Of a stretch of DNA of 64,000 nucleotides, positions 35,301 through 40,667 are shown piece after piece. The notes beneath the pieces were generated by a model that had not been told where the DNA came from, did not search any database, and saw nothing but the letters and a program-made list of their open reading frames with translations. Numbering within the stretch: position 1 is the first letter of the stretch; every line of letters begins with the position of its first letter. This stretch comes from a virus, in IMG/VR virus record IMGVR_UViG_3300006735_000027, positions 1 through 64,000 of that record; one strand, given 5' to 3'. Made by a program: the position numbers and the translations under genes.

Positions 35301-36120
35301 GTTCATCGACCAGTGTCTGCGCAGCCGTCGCTCCAATGTTGATGCTCGAAGTAGCGCTCGTTGAAGCCGAGATTGACGGCGAGGTGGTGATGGTCGTAAT
35401 CGGGCTGACGGGCTCTTCAAACCGCCACAAGCCAAGCGTGTTGTCGCTCTTGACTGGGGCATACTGCTGGTGACCGGAGGGCATCGCTCCACTGGACCAG
35501 TGAATGGCTTCCAGTGTCCCACGGAAATCACCGCCGCGACCTCCGAGGTACATGCTGTTCTGCTGTGGCACCAGTTCATGCACTTCATCAAGCGTCTTCG
35601 ACACCGCCAAATCGCCATTGATGAGCAGGCTGAGAATGCGCCCGTCAAACATTGCAGTCACGTTGAGCAACTCTCTGTGCCCTTCGTTGAACGCCGTCAC
35701 GTCGTCTCGCTCAACGTCGGTGGCGAGGTAAGCGTCGTTGACCTCATCGCTATGCGGGAACAGCACCCCGTCCCAGTATGCGAGCCGACCGTTGGCCTTC
35801 GTGACCGGCTTGGCCGTGGACAGTGAGAAAACTGCATCTCGTCCACTGGCTTGGTTGCGCAGACGAATCTCAAACGTTGCTGGGGCCGGACTGCTGGGAC
35901 TGCCGACTGTGAGTCGCATAACGTTCTCTTGCTCAAAGATGGTGCCTCCTGAGTCAGGGATGAACCACGTCTCAAGGGTGAACGCCGACAGTGCATTCGG
36001 CAGAGACTTACGCTCTTCTTGCTGAAGACCATGAACAAAGTTCTGGTTCACCGGAACCAGAACGCTGTCGCTTACGCCGTTGAAGCGCAAGCCGAATCCG
36101 GGGTCTATGGTCAGCGTCAT
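20395..36120 (-). CDS. Giant virion protein, 5241 aa, with N-terminal LamG-like domain
   Basis: One uninterrupted frame of 15.7 kb, a quarter of the window. Residues 1-235 look like a concanavalin/LamG fold (FGLRFNGVSDS, FTLETWFIPDSGG, MFDGRILSLLINGD, SMYLGGRGGDFRGTLEAIHW). Residues about 857-928 hold the small beta module shared with two neighbouring proteins. Three further segments share a VDDAxLFP core near residues 1330, 1490 and 4335. The rest is beta-type, rich in Gly, Ser, Thr, Asn, Asp, His and aromatics, poor in Cys and Lys, with no long coiled coil, so it is not a classical helical tape measure. It lies between paralogous tail proteins and the hub-like gene; I infer a tail-tip or side-fibre adhesin or structural scaffold. 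At average residue mass the chain is about 550-580 kDa. The TAA of the upstream gene is 2 bp away. Confidence 0.85.
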   Translation of the reverse strand: MTLTIDPGFGLRFNGVSDSVLVPVNQNFVHGLQQEERKSLPNALSAFTLETWFIPDSGGTIFEQENVMRLTVGSPSSPAPATFEIRLRNQASGRDAVFSLSTAKPVTKANGRLAYWDGVLFPHSDEVNDAYLATDVERDDVTAFNEGHRELLNVTAMFDGRILSLLINGDLAVSKTLDEVHELVPQQNSMYLGGRGGDFRGTLEAIHWSSGAMPSGHQQYAPVKSDNTLGLWRFEEPVSPITTITTSPSISASTSATSSINIGATAAQTLVDELSGQSGLTSLDFTASPYSGGSYKVTVYSASSSSDVSIPKVPYNILVNPLAYSQTTGKPTNKAPERLRLMAIDASAGTITVESIHLDFASNASTGRRGALMAHDAGRFVIITGDCIVDTGEGNEFQPYGSGTQFSQRQSQVIIDESDFEHSGIMFSQSMAIDDHEYNKFSASTTNMGSKFVAGHSGRHTLNHVVSHPFMGTLPPTSTHEVEKKLDISSDVISASFPSQFSDIRSTVPMNSVVSSFDTHGPMTVRSVVAAGGVNTLVENGMSDIADSKRAILAIGGSNFDPAPFMLKAVSGNQETGDTKFMVPSSEARIATLSLPRLRSYSYAPFVQIHYDAIDFEGSQFTVGATSRLTTGISGANKVLTLQSAKSFGYDGQSIPASGISIGGVVASTTAGVTAIINHSAKTLTLSAAAQSSFVTLAVTGAIVQKADNSPKLMVTKTLPDVATELASGYSILDLIRDSMAIEDLELVAPGGIIEFETPDMFVFEDGELEGEHAEGTVAESVLDRSLCPENYLPLTSSDPVQTTPQAIAVANADLQSRGSIFHRLLVRADETDSVGFEDTGGFSVRKATNGARPRTGVRINNGSGYSSSTSSAMTVDGVDATTVIAVNDILYKSNGKNLGKVTAVTSTSVTIGGGTSDALVDNDELFTQPQMVGRGTVNQSSCVHEFFDIIEHTTKGKKTRLIVQPSDRARLNMLSKMLTGTDSSNTVTIESLVARGRVVSFSDDDDGQTVMRAHGVIGDLASSSVSVKGSAAPDSHIVKEIMPGAPVITMMLGGGGQGAVNTKETWDPSPLGRLAWNTRRDCQAVVSSTSSTTVVVLPLNNKADDLQSWGTYCFPKVGRIYLQLATNQGEGIEFASAEYTSKTGTTFTFASGTGHLGTDKFVLADGSEADSLAAWITATSITAGSVIHLDDKFSEETMCNDGTTINDRLFQTLDTVQHDYQLGTQYASTRALVEIPLFEDFFFDNAERGIFPGPDNSMKLHIDATHTAHSWNPSPVGRRPEAVAPRDPELFGPFSFTVQNQSHRSGTKVTRPYDSGNSRVYVEDANLFPIPSAPPVEVAELGGSARYRRAFLASGEWVTYSARNTTDHYLTVVDSGDDHAFSEHFLRDIKVGAHIFPSPGYQDMSHPGIADNPSLISAGHESRRPFYFDRANVMTQGGNVDYGLRQYVSAIELRAGPTSNPHLPRIVNKRPRAKAVSVTGSPATSITLDDATLFPIASHDSNYKFRVGWKDAAGTTYRGFYDNRVGNVLTIVSPDSGFTPAVGDEIFVEDLHDTTGNQFPQTLETFLNRAWAHPFCGGGLRQGDTVWMNMHYTNPHAIEGLFCKSRGTLNEAEVWSGFNGGVSGPNVSPRDSIPMENFLIGNTCTETAQNLVQHINKTIQLNYEALKTSATAPVVAYIDPYQCTEDFARILLYDVAHDREFIAFQDLHMQVQTSAAASTIGNETSFKTPIHSAATSGSGLDVAAGFPSQNKNIISTHKSDFIESAYAHNSDWNESVTDGLSTHYVGGADDLATDGFSDRTNSATVKTAADDALAKHQKIDADTRERSTFFDTPDGTRVVPAFLGMKGIRAGTLDLTSHDETRLKYLEHWTKMDFVRRLTVDLGEVALRDGVTSIESAALEVVRLINQAGAKNGKTHARRPNDQFLGESSKFNLASPGPKSSAFGTNIDPAATHLHADFAATASTHDPAPFWDPSKAFSSHDRGTHMGYVRAHLGRVVLDSDGRPGFSIVIHSTVPGAAGRNFCTWLDSSKAQSPYRPQFLIGHGGRFRNYWCQPDEVTGENMHPAPMPINRFGRPFAPITTLKEHLPPENPNDAFLNNLDFGPDRVDSTTALTDASREGGSGRNANTALNESFETKSPASVLVDGLRVGTQARARINFGGLTQAGIPGWAPDVGKWGFGNDGTESNLQSRYGTASNVADAMTVTTEGSADGYIPQADLKAENIGKSPLYGLRFVDHRGDNHTIRFVYRQNEQKFASDNTYLPPTLDEEILIHFDDRDVSQGGFTVGAHMVGTGEVCGEKTGGTAKKFKGNLWNNYPSPIVGAKATTSLSSGTMTITLGASYDTSAPAVLQTHPDLLGYLGFPESGMFQLSKASSGAQGLTFYYTSRTHNGHAGPHKFFGVIGGSSSHSNGDWYLSPRINFTCLLTDEVMAAAVEHAISGTTETFDCRDMFAPDGRTLGEWGVSADAIHVVARNTDRVRLGRLFDVRRTKDFGLMDGATSDAVVSSKHTGGLSNAEVDAGTRLDVGYIPETVLHITTKYRGSNANTATPVLVDSQNNIVDVTTWQRNLRGENFIDVPGDLVIPRVDSPIIEVHTFNGGGGGALSTIEVASNESLALLGKLASDDADTWGEPLIVWYSTTEYAEVRSKPGASSVTQLDVVTHSANFAVVAGDTLFKGTTRASDAVRTDGVRRAGSKNASPFLYFRGGRDSPDHWVPLYFGGGFSGAVVDINDGTQNDYADFYTHPYASGPTGSAGFQNIGEMAGSHALIDTNAMLAMFPGTPYLDQHRGQNHPPFFNQDALLSYDMAKGANTKATGLTYTDGSRSVAINVPTPLILRFAHPHARYSATGDSADQTIYMIFGPGQAFPHNTAAHEPQGANIVTTGNGYSAVPIYIGGNTAKDSFLPNQLANGDATEHSGLNRTSSAAAHLPMTTFFQQNNTRGFNYPMNWQPAKGFPNTNATGSKTYSQTLAKAFYFEGSVATTSNLPKHYHPFNFVFSDLAGASIGSATHTTTRKSSVIWHMDGGYHPGGHFLDDHVSKNPKNPVASARISTGSGNKHNGTSFRPAGLLAKAYRSFYASAGSEGDQVVDENVVIVDATRCQNAEELGAVLSGAINTFPGNDPLKAIGGTFMPSMQNAHNQDRYGWVELPVVSYAAESGSTPASLVVTSTATTYPEYGWLRVSDGTSAGSAPYISHSVGSPNTTFTLAVSPGTTATNIVDSGLNPIAPGADFKAYIWTKAGTHRHNNTGTASRDHMTQVHFSGYHDAVDRTKPVGAVGWHGEAYSYLNSYEAETSVGADVHFAGLGAWHPLLGFSPYGAAETCLTGGAPTGATENPAATFVQDYCVTGLATRHLVAVAHEAELPIIAKADRDGISCTGDWLHMVQSTNIAHAGTTAWNTGKVHNRSRYVGPATAGPHVEAQIHSSLSVPIEESDYPAVGSAPSDAQWHRTIQSGDMVRANACRYPTGDLFWDESVVIQSGAHESASTLGVECIGVSSHDHYLNINAAATDMPHNGLFGYFSNRHAARNFLPEHVVWKRMDGGSLTMPAVNARGLGMIPWVQRKDSSDTDFKTVGEKVLGNVRFSFETTNAAMFPIIQAQELGHPQLAEQHPLEVRNALLIPNEDQQFKSMQVVDDTGQEHHLDGGSPLGTVILDFRHISDREIEGLAPALAGAGVNPNLRIRLPDADEIPGNIIIRSGFDRIQAYQTETIGSGGLQHPAQNITQIRQMFNNEYSGPRLWPTWENNGWEHLSQDAVDISTTKSDSRLKFPASTSEGWTDHTSNAPLESAYEPHDRNLFFHITRMGVSMTHRFDLDELTYSSHSGTEINVTSTPEAAVWTDTTEQSGGRYFLRVYDPATDKGVLASYTGVSTNKFTGVVYSPDFASFVLGKTGLKVVPSYYMPAGSTRMFAARRLRDHSEYSGASPDMVKLDWFDIYSDLPGSTGAMANPSAPYTRMTTPKMTPMPIPRMGHHYVTPTMAMMPGHYAHPAYQRLYSLNRACASSNHAPYEDSLIGNREGTRTSVTSTVLTHGNGRDPLVWFSTPTAPFGPSDIHGGAFTLLTETKLKYEGYGIAASAGANAGTINAQGGHTLVLEAANTYTMNNHFPDPLEVGAYQIIIQPNVFKQQLQGFHQNHATENKAPSESGTKVTELTGQQVNTVIAIEKNVSTRGAYALILAEAMMADVRGCEVILNEVILDIEPDASSQFTNLPPLALYNPLGVQESSSPAFTRRSLPYRPGMFQSATPGRTLTIPWWGILHKDGADAAGAAKFRHLEWHRPDNYYEFCRVGYGAVGAQMTLAGYPTSFLDLYEPHKRLRSLNPNCVVISDNGSSTITVDDNAMFPVKPYFGEVLEYTKNGVRYTATYTNRTGTLAHATLGESDTFSGVSGSAAFWANIGANTILRLSRPYDNGPSDDLFTRSEVSIMTRNLPQYANGSRDTNSLHAPDAFLCMWHPNLGRPFTWYSDDSSRAFYTNAGTADTPVDQKPLNHVPEHFETIHYHDFNYVASKGPFGLAMKWVVPPHDHDNNAGTALSHDGTLTTASDIDAKVDGAGTLNHQGGTVGSNKYNFSGFWPGGSHGGGAVSRMESYGHALIGWGSDTFGMDCETYQDSTGIATLSLPNDRNRCFGYRMAVRQLFNRPRWSPYVRGWLEVANSNAMLGYYHGPLIQQDSKTNGWDYVGSDSGQSDRTFDALYVGILERITQVSSLLGQDQIGRQVRYSDGRRMTGPFGCPVRTMRNASTTTRLFPNDEAGQGTEDLARAHRHYMVDWWGNTRGEEVRRFPVRGFGLRPSWDPEDAYADTNVTHRPAVNGLFGGDGNDRYSGNDNSGNNAASNMGTADWFNPASALRVGDRGDGRGVRWPTVFNESLLMAVSEPHDATGLVLSHSTAEPAFGQGLVRPSNATLQVGEIERGISDRVDLNSDDGLLKPSAHVGEGVETVNADTRGAEPVSRNDVRLGLDVDTIAELNDGVSREYVVMSTEASSLHTDRAVGQRTNIRGAYDVGSRTLKDLDMTALNWSDKPVSGVVKHSDAHAMWPLGGTYVMEWSKHAGVLDVKGWGKAGASTSSNPYQDSNHDPIKENVNYTDSTIEFLYRPAHTLDAKHSQLFRAFLNTGGRQAGSNFYRATAGGKYGLFTSDAPSARTGTPSSPPYAPVYDVDPASPTTADSNGPKIQGADVAGFDKTDVRSPVARMVMSENTLEHFRADASRRSADDDEGDFSVQPRHSQTLHPKGSKGDTSFNTGDHSGE
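23025..23145 (-). repeat. VDDAxLFP segment, copy 3 in the giant protein
   Basis: Encodes SSTITVDDNAMFPV, followed by EVLEYTKNGVRYTATYTNR. It matches copies at about 31500-31680 and 32000-32170 in the FP core and the following Tyr-rich strands. Confidence 0.5.
31500..31680 (-). repeat. VDDAxLFP segment, copy 2 in the giant protein
   Basis: Encodes ATSITLDDATLFPI, then RVGWKDAAGTTYRGFYDNR and a VGDEIFVED end. It has the same order of strand, FP turn, Y-rich strand and VGD turn as the other copies. Confidence 0.5.
32000..32170 (-). repeat. VDDAxLFP segment, copy 1 in the giant protein
   Basis: Encodes NSRVYVEDANLFPI, followed after an insertion by GEWVTYSARNTTDHYLTVV. This is the most diverged copy. 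Confidence 0.4.
33338..33549 (-). repeat. Virion beta module, copy in the giant protein
   Basis: About 70 codons with INNGSGYSSS, MTVDGVDATTV, LYKSNGKNLGKV, TSTSVTIGG and LVDNDELF. The spacing is near-identical to the copy at 18824-19041. Confidence 0.75.
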
Positions 36121-36122
36121 CG

Positions 36123-38123
36123 TTACACCCCCAGCACGAAGTCCGTGGCGACAAGCACCATGTGGAACGTGTAGTAGTTCTTGCCAGCATCATATCGCAC
36201 ATGAACCTTCTCTGGAATAATACGAATGCCGCCGTCGTTGCCCCGTGAAATGCTGCGGTCGACTGTGACCCACAGCGACTGCACGTTATCGACAAGGAAG
36301 CCCGTCAATGACTGGAGGTCGTCTCCGAAATCTCCCATCTTGTCTGCGAAGCGGCTCAACAAGCCGCCCTCTCTGCCCCCCTCGTCAGCCTTGTTGCCCC
36401 CAACGACGTCATCCAGAAGCAGACCCTGCATGGGAAGCGAGGCCGACCGCTCATTGGCAAGCGACCCTTTCTCTGATGCGGGGACATTCCCAAACGTCAG
36501 GAAAAAGTTTCGAGCAACTCCCGTCACACCAGAACTGGTGATGAGGCTGTCGTATGGAATCTGTACGCCTCGGAAAAGGTCGGAGTGGCGACCTGCGTTA
36601 GAAACGAGACCTATCAGGTCCTGCGCTTTGTCTCCCGCGGACTTCTTTGCAGCCGAGTCAAACTGCGTTGACGACATAAGCACCTGAGGCGAGAAGTCGG
36701 CTTGCAGCGACAGGTCCATGGACGGAGGATGCTCGATGGGTGAGTCAGGCTGGTATTTCTGTTCGATAAGGACCATCGCCCCTTGTCGCGTGACCGTGAA
36801 TACGTCAGTCAGTGTTTTGTCGTTGCCCGGTGCCAGTATGACGTTGCTGATGTTGGCTGATGTAACAGCCGCGTTGGTCAAAGCGTCTTGAACAATCTGT
36901 GCCATCAGCACGGCTGGATTGGTGTTGACCGTATCTGTAAGACCGCCGATAGGTACGTCAATGACCGCGTCGTAGTGCATAGCATCTTTTGGAGCAAACG
37001 AAACCCCTCGACTCACGCGGGTCGCGGTATGCAGGACGCTCGGTTGGTCCGAACCACCCAAGAGTGGAGGAGTCTTGTTCGCATTGAATCTCAGCCGAAT
37101 CCCAATGTTTCGCCCGGAAGGGAAGTCACGGTCACTGAGGGCGAAGCCGCCTTTGGGATTCCGAGTCCTGTCTTCCAGCCAATACATCGGAACGAGTTTG
37201 ATGGAGCGCTCGTGCAACCGACCGACTACGTCGTTTTCACTCTGATTGATGGTGATGTTGGTTCCGGGGACAACGTCGATGAGAGAGGTGGCTGTGAGTG
37301 CGACGTCGTAGTTGTCGTCACTCGCGTTGTAGGTGAACGTGTCGACATAACCGATGAACTCGGCTCGGTCAGTGAAGCATTTGGGAGTCACGTAGACTTC
37401 GTCGTTGGCGGAGATTGCATTTGGCAAGGCCGAGGTGAACGTGATGGTCGTCGACGTCAACGCCGAAACGAGCCCAAGAAGTGTGCCATCGGACTTGGTA
37501 ACGCGGTCTCCGATGTTCAGCAGGGCGGCTGCCCCAAGGCGGTCAGGGTCGTCCGAAATGCTGAGTGTGGTGCCCTGCACTTTCAACGTAGATGCAACCG
37601 TCAGAGCGCCTGTTGCACCTGCAGAATGGGCACCTGAAAACTTCAGGTTGACTTGAACCCGACCGTTGAAATCTGGAATGACGTTGTCCGTCGCCTCAAG
37701 ATTTTCAAGCGTCGTAGTAGAACCCTTGACGGCTGCACGTGTAGCGACCAGTTTTGGAAACCGAACGCTGCGGTTCGACACGAAGCGATTGCTACCGGAC
37801 GAAACCACTGCGAGGTTGCGGATGGGAGCGAAAGGTGAGTTGGGCTCTGCCGGTAGCATGCTGCCGAAGTTGAAGAGCATGCGTGACGGAAGGGTGCGCT
37901 GTACGCCAGTGGGCGTGTCGATACCTGCGTCGTCGTCAAGAATGCCGTCAATCTCGACGGTGATGCGAGGGATGTTCGTGTCGGAAGCATACCGCTTCAA
38001 GAGGTTGTTGGGTGTCGGAAAAGCGCTGATGTTTCGGTCAACTCCGATGTCGATGCTCTGTGCGTTCAAATCCACTTGAATGTCGCCGTTTGTACCAGCG
38101 AGAAGTCGGATTGGAATGGCCAT
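36123..38123 (-). CDS. Tail protein, paralogue A (666 aa)
   Basis: It is paralogous to the next upstream gene: N-termini IPIRLLAGTNGDIQVDL and FPIRLVQEDGGTISLD are both followed by a VDI strand and an I(D/Q)GI..DD segment; C-terminal regions share SAGDKAQDLIG, GVQIPYDSLIT, RNFFLTFG and an end strand FHMVLVATDFVL. In between it carries a diverged copy of the small beta module (GDRVTKSDGTLLGLV ... SANDEVYVTP). It probably belongs to the distal tail or baseplate, next to the giant protein. No enzymatic motif is visible. Confidence 0.55.
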   Translation of the reverse strand: MAIPIRLLAGTNGDIQVDLNAQSIDIGVDRNISAFPTPNNLLKRYASDTNIPRITVEIDGILDDDAGIDTPTGVQRTLPSRMLFNFGSMLPAEPNSPFAPIRNLAVVSSGSNRFVSNRSVRFPKLVATRAAVKGSTTTLENLEATDNVIPDFNGRVQVNLKFSGAHSAGATGALTVASTLKVQGTTLSISDDPDRLGAAALLNIGDRVTKSDGTLLGLVSALTSTTITFTSALPNAISANDEVYVTPKCFTDRAEFIGYVDTFTYNASDDNYDVALTATSLIDVVPGTNITINQSENDVVGRLHERSIKLVPMYWLEDRTRNPKGGFALSDRDFPSGRNIGIRLRFNANKTPPLLGGSDQPSVLHTATRVSRGVSFAPKDAMHYDAVIDVPIGGLTDTVNTNPAVLMAQIVQDALTNAAVTSANISNVILAPGNDKTLTDVFTVTRQGAMVLIEQKYQPDSPIEHPPSMDLSLQADFSPQVLMSSTQFDSAAKKSAGDKAQDLIGLVSNAGRHSDLFRGVQIPYDSLITSSGVTGVARNFFLTFGNVPASEKGSLANERSASLPMQGLLLDDVVGGNKADEGGREGGLLSRFADKMGDFGDDLQSLTGFLVDNVQSLWVTVDRSISRGNDGGIRIIPEKVHVRYDAGKNYYTFHMVLVATDFVLGV
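37383..37590 (-). repeat. Virion beta module, diverged copy in tail paralogue A
   Basis: Encodes IGDRVTKSDGTLLGLVSAL, then STTITFTSA and AISANDEVYVTP. It aligns with YKSNGKNLGKVTAV ... ALVDNDELF of the giant protein. The first half is more diverged. Confidence 0.5.
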
Positions 38124-38132
38124 GGTTTCACC

Positions 38133-40667
38133 TCAGAGAATAATGTCGGCAGGCATGAAGACAAGCGAAAATTCGTAGGCCTTCATCTCGGCATCTCGGT
38201 TGACGCTGAAGCCAGCAACCAGCCCGCTGATGCCATTTTTCAGGTGGCCTTGGAAGCCCGGTGCAAAAGTACGAGAGGCGTGAATGTCGTTGACGCTGGA
38301 CAACTTGCCAGAGGTGCCGCCTTCTGTCGTCAAGAAGAAATTGCGCTGGGCTACTTCTGCGTCAAGCGCGTTTTCACCCTTGGTGATTGACGTGCTGTAG
38401 GGAATCTGAATACCACTGATGTAGTCACTCGGGCCTTGTGAAGCATATACCTGAGACTGGACAAAGTCCAGTCCGACATTGAGCGCTTCGACCACCTCGT
38501 TGAAGCCGTTGATGGTGCTGAAGTTGTTGCTGTTGGCCAAGACGCCGAGAACGTCTTGCACCTTGTCGCCTGCGCTCTTCACGCGCTTTCCACTGCGACC
38601 ACCTGAGAAGCCCTCGGTGACGGGCATTTGGCCGACTCCCAGCGTCGTGTTGATGCTGTCCGACAGGCGACCCAGTGACGACGGGAAGACTTGCGTAATG
38701 GTCAGCCGAGAGTTGTGCTCGCTGTAGGATTGGCCGATGGACGTCGTGAACACCTTGTCCATGGTCTTGTCCCCTGCAGCGTTGACGGCTCGGCCCACGT
38801 CGAGGTAGGAACTGGTCAGCGCCTTCGACAACAGGTAGGCGATGTACTCATCGGTGCGTGTGATTCCTCCGCCTGTGTCTCGTGCCGTAGAGCCGTCTGC
38901 GTGTGTTGGGAACTCAGGCCCAACGGCTTTCTCAGGAAGAGCAGTCTCGTTGAACGTGTCGGCGTTCTTGATAGGGATGATGATGACGGGTACGTTTTCG
39001 CTACCCGTCAAATCAAACGTGCGATACACTACGGGCTCGATGTGAAGAACGTCGTTTTGAGCGATGGTTACGCCTGATTGAAGCGGCTCGATGGTGATGT
39101 TGCTCGATGTGGCCGCAATCACTTTTGCGGTGAAAATTTGAAATGACGAAGTGCGGCGAAAAGAGGCGCCCGCCTCTTTGAAGGAGACCAAGTACTCTCG
39201 GTTGGATTCGGATAATTCAAACCATTGGAGCGGGTTATTCCCAGCATCATCAGCGTCGTCCAGCGTAATCTGGTTCCCGCTAACGCTCTGAACCACCAGA
39301 CCGGTTGTTCGGCGCTTGTTGAGGAAGCCGTGCTCTTCTCGCTTGCTGGCCACCATGTCCTTGTCGAAGGCGATGCGTACATGGACGTTGTCGAAGTTGT
39401 AACGCATGTCGTCATATGGGTGGCCGGATGGCAAGTCAATGTTGTACTTGCGGGACAGGTAACCTTCGACTTCCTCACGCTCGGTCTGAGTCAGCACTCG
39501 GTTGTAGTAGAGCACCTCATAGATGCCGCCGTTGAAGTGGTCGCCAGCACCAGAGGTGGCGCCGATGAAAAGGTCTGTCCCGCTCGGCTGATACGTTGTG
39601 CTGCTGGTCGTGGCTTCCAACTTACCGTTCACGTAGAGTTTGACTTGGTCGGATTGTGCATCTGAGCCAGTGTCCTCCATAGTGTAGCCGACAAGGCTGA
39701 GCCCCGTCAATTTCACAGAAGACGTGCTGCTGGTTGCGTTGATGCTCGAACTACCGTTGTACCAGTAGACCTTCGCCCGCGTATCATCCATGTCGGCGAC
39801 GACCCTGTAGCCGTTGTTCGTGTCGACCACAGTGTTCTCGTTGGCTCCGACGTCAGGCTTGAACACCGTGAAAATGGTGAACTCCTCTGAGTTGAAGAAC
39901 GCTGTATTGGACACCGTCATGCGGTCATCGCTGCCATCGAACTGGACAAAGGGTCGTGGACCCGCGTCTCTGAATACAGGCCTCTGAGAGCCGGTCGCTG
40001 TCGCGTTTCGACCAGCACTGCTTTCAGTCCACGTATCGACAACATCGCCATCACTGAGCGTGGTGAGCGAGTCGGCCTTGAGCCAGACCTGAAGACCGGT
40101 CTGCACTGGGTTTTCCAATCGAATGGTGTTCTCGACCCAATAGGCCACTGGGAAGTCAATGTACTTCTCATTCCAGTATTGCAGAATGTAGTTGCCCAAG
40201 TCACGTACATTGACGGGCGGGTTGCCGATAGAGCCGCCCAGTCCACCACCAAAGTCACCAGTATGGCCTATGGTTCCGCCGATACCAGTTGTGCCGACGC
40301 CGCCAATGGAATTTGCCAAGTTGAATTGCGATGAAATCGGACTGGTGTTCACGCCGCCCGTTGCGCCGCCGAAAGGCTGACCCCACGTCACGAGTTGCTG
40401 AGGCTGATAAAAGTCAAGCGTAGCGATTGCTTGCGCAGTCTGCTCTTGTCCGAGGTCATCCGCAAAGATGCCTTGCACTTCAATGGACACTTGCGCTTGA
40501 TTGAGGTCAATGCCCATCTTACGGGCGTCGAAGAAGGGAATGCCGAAGTTGCTTTGCTGTCGCTCGACAACAATGTCGACGCTGGTCGCATCGAGGGAGA
40601 TAGTGCCTCCGTCCTCTTGCACGAGGCGAATGGGGAACCGTTCTCCCGCGTCAACCAACTTAGCCAC
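38133..40667 (-). CDS. Tail protein, paralogue B, with inserted LamG-like domain (844 aa)
   Basis: It shares its N- and C-terminal regions with the 666-residue gene at 36123-38123 (FPIRL start; SAGDKVQDVLG, GIQIPYSTSIT, QRNFFLTTEG and a FSLVFMPADIIL end). About residues 185-410 are inserted and look like a LamG/concanavalin domain: LQVWLKADS, PFVQFDGSDDRMTV, FTIFTVFKPD, VKLYVNGKLEATT, GTDLFIGATSG, FNGGIYEVLYYNRVL. LamG-type domains bind glycans in many phage and cell-surface proteins. A Gly-rich stretch precedes the insertion. I infer a tail component that displays a sugar-binding domain. Confidence 0.6.
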   Translation of the reverse strand: MAKLVDAGERFPIRLVQEDGGTISLDATSVDIVVERQQSNFGIPFFDARKMGIDLNQAQVSIEVQGIFADDLGQEQTAQAIATLDFYQPQQLVTWGQPFGGATGGVNTSPISSQFNLANSIGGVGTTGIGGTIGHTGDFGGGLGGSIGNPPVNVRDLGNYILQYWNEKYIDFPVAYWVENTIRLENPVQTGLQVWLKADSLTTLSDGDVVDTWTESSAGRNATATGSQRPVFRDAGPRPFVQFDGSDDRMTVSNTAFFNSEEFTIFTVFKPDVGANENTVVDTNNGYRVVADMDDTRAKVYWYNGSSSINATSSTSSVKLTGLSLVGYTMEDTGSDAQSDQVKLYVNGKLEATTSSTTYQPSGTDLFIGATSGAGDHFNGGIYEVLYYNRVLTQTEREEVEGYLSRKYNIDLPSGHPYDDMRYNFDNVHVRIAFDKDMVASKREEHGFLNKRRTTGLVVQSVSGNQITLDDADDAGNNPLQWFELSESNREYLVSFKEAGASFRRTSSFQIFTAKVIAATSSNITIEPLQSGVTIAQNDVLHIEPVVYRTFDLTGSENVPVIIIPIKNADTFNETALPEKAVGPEFPTHADGSTARDTGGGITRTDEYIAYLLSKALTSSYLDVGRAVNAAGDKTMDKVFTTSIGQSYSEHNSRLTITQVFPSSLGRLSDSINTTLGVGQMPVTEGFSGGRSGKRVKSAGDKVQDVLGVLANSNNFSTINGFNEVVEALNVGLDFVQSQVYASQGPSDYISGIQIPYSTSITKGENALDAEVAQRNFFLTTEGGTSGKLSSVNDIHASRTFAPGFQGHLKNGISGLVAGFSVNRDAEMKAYEFSLVFMPADIIL

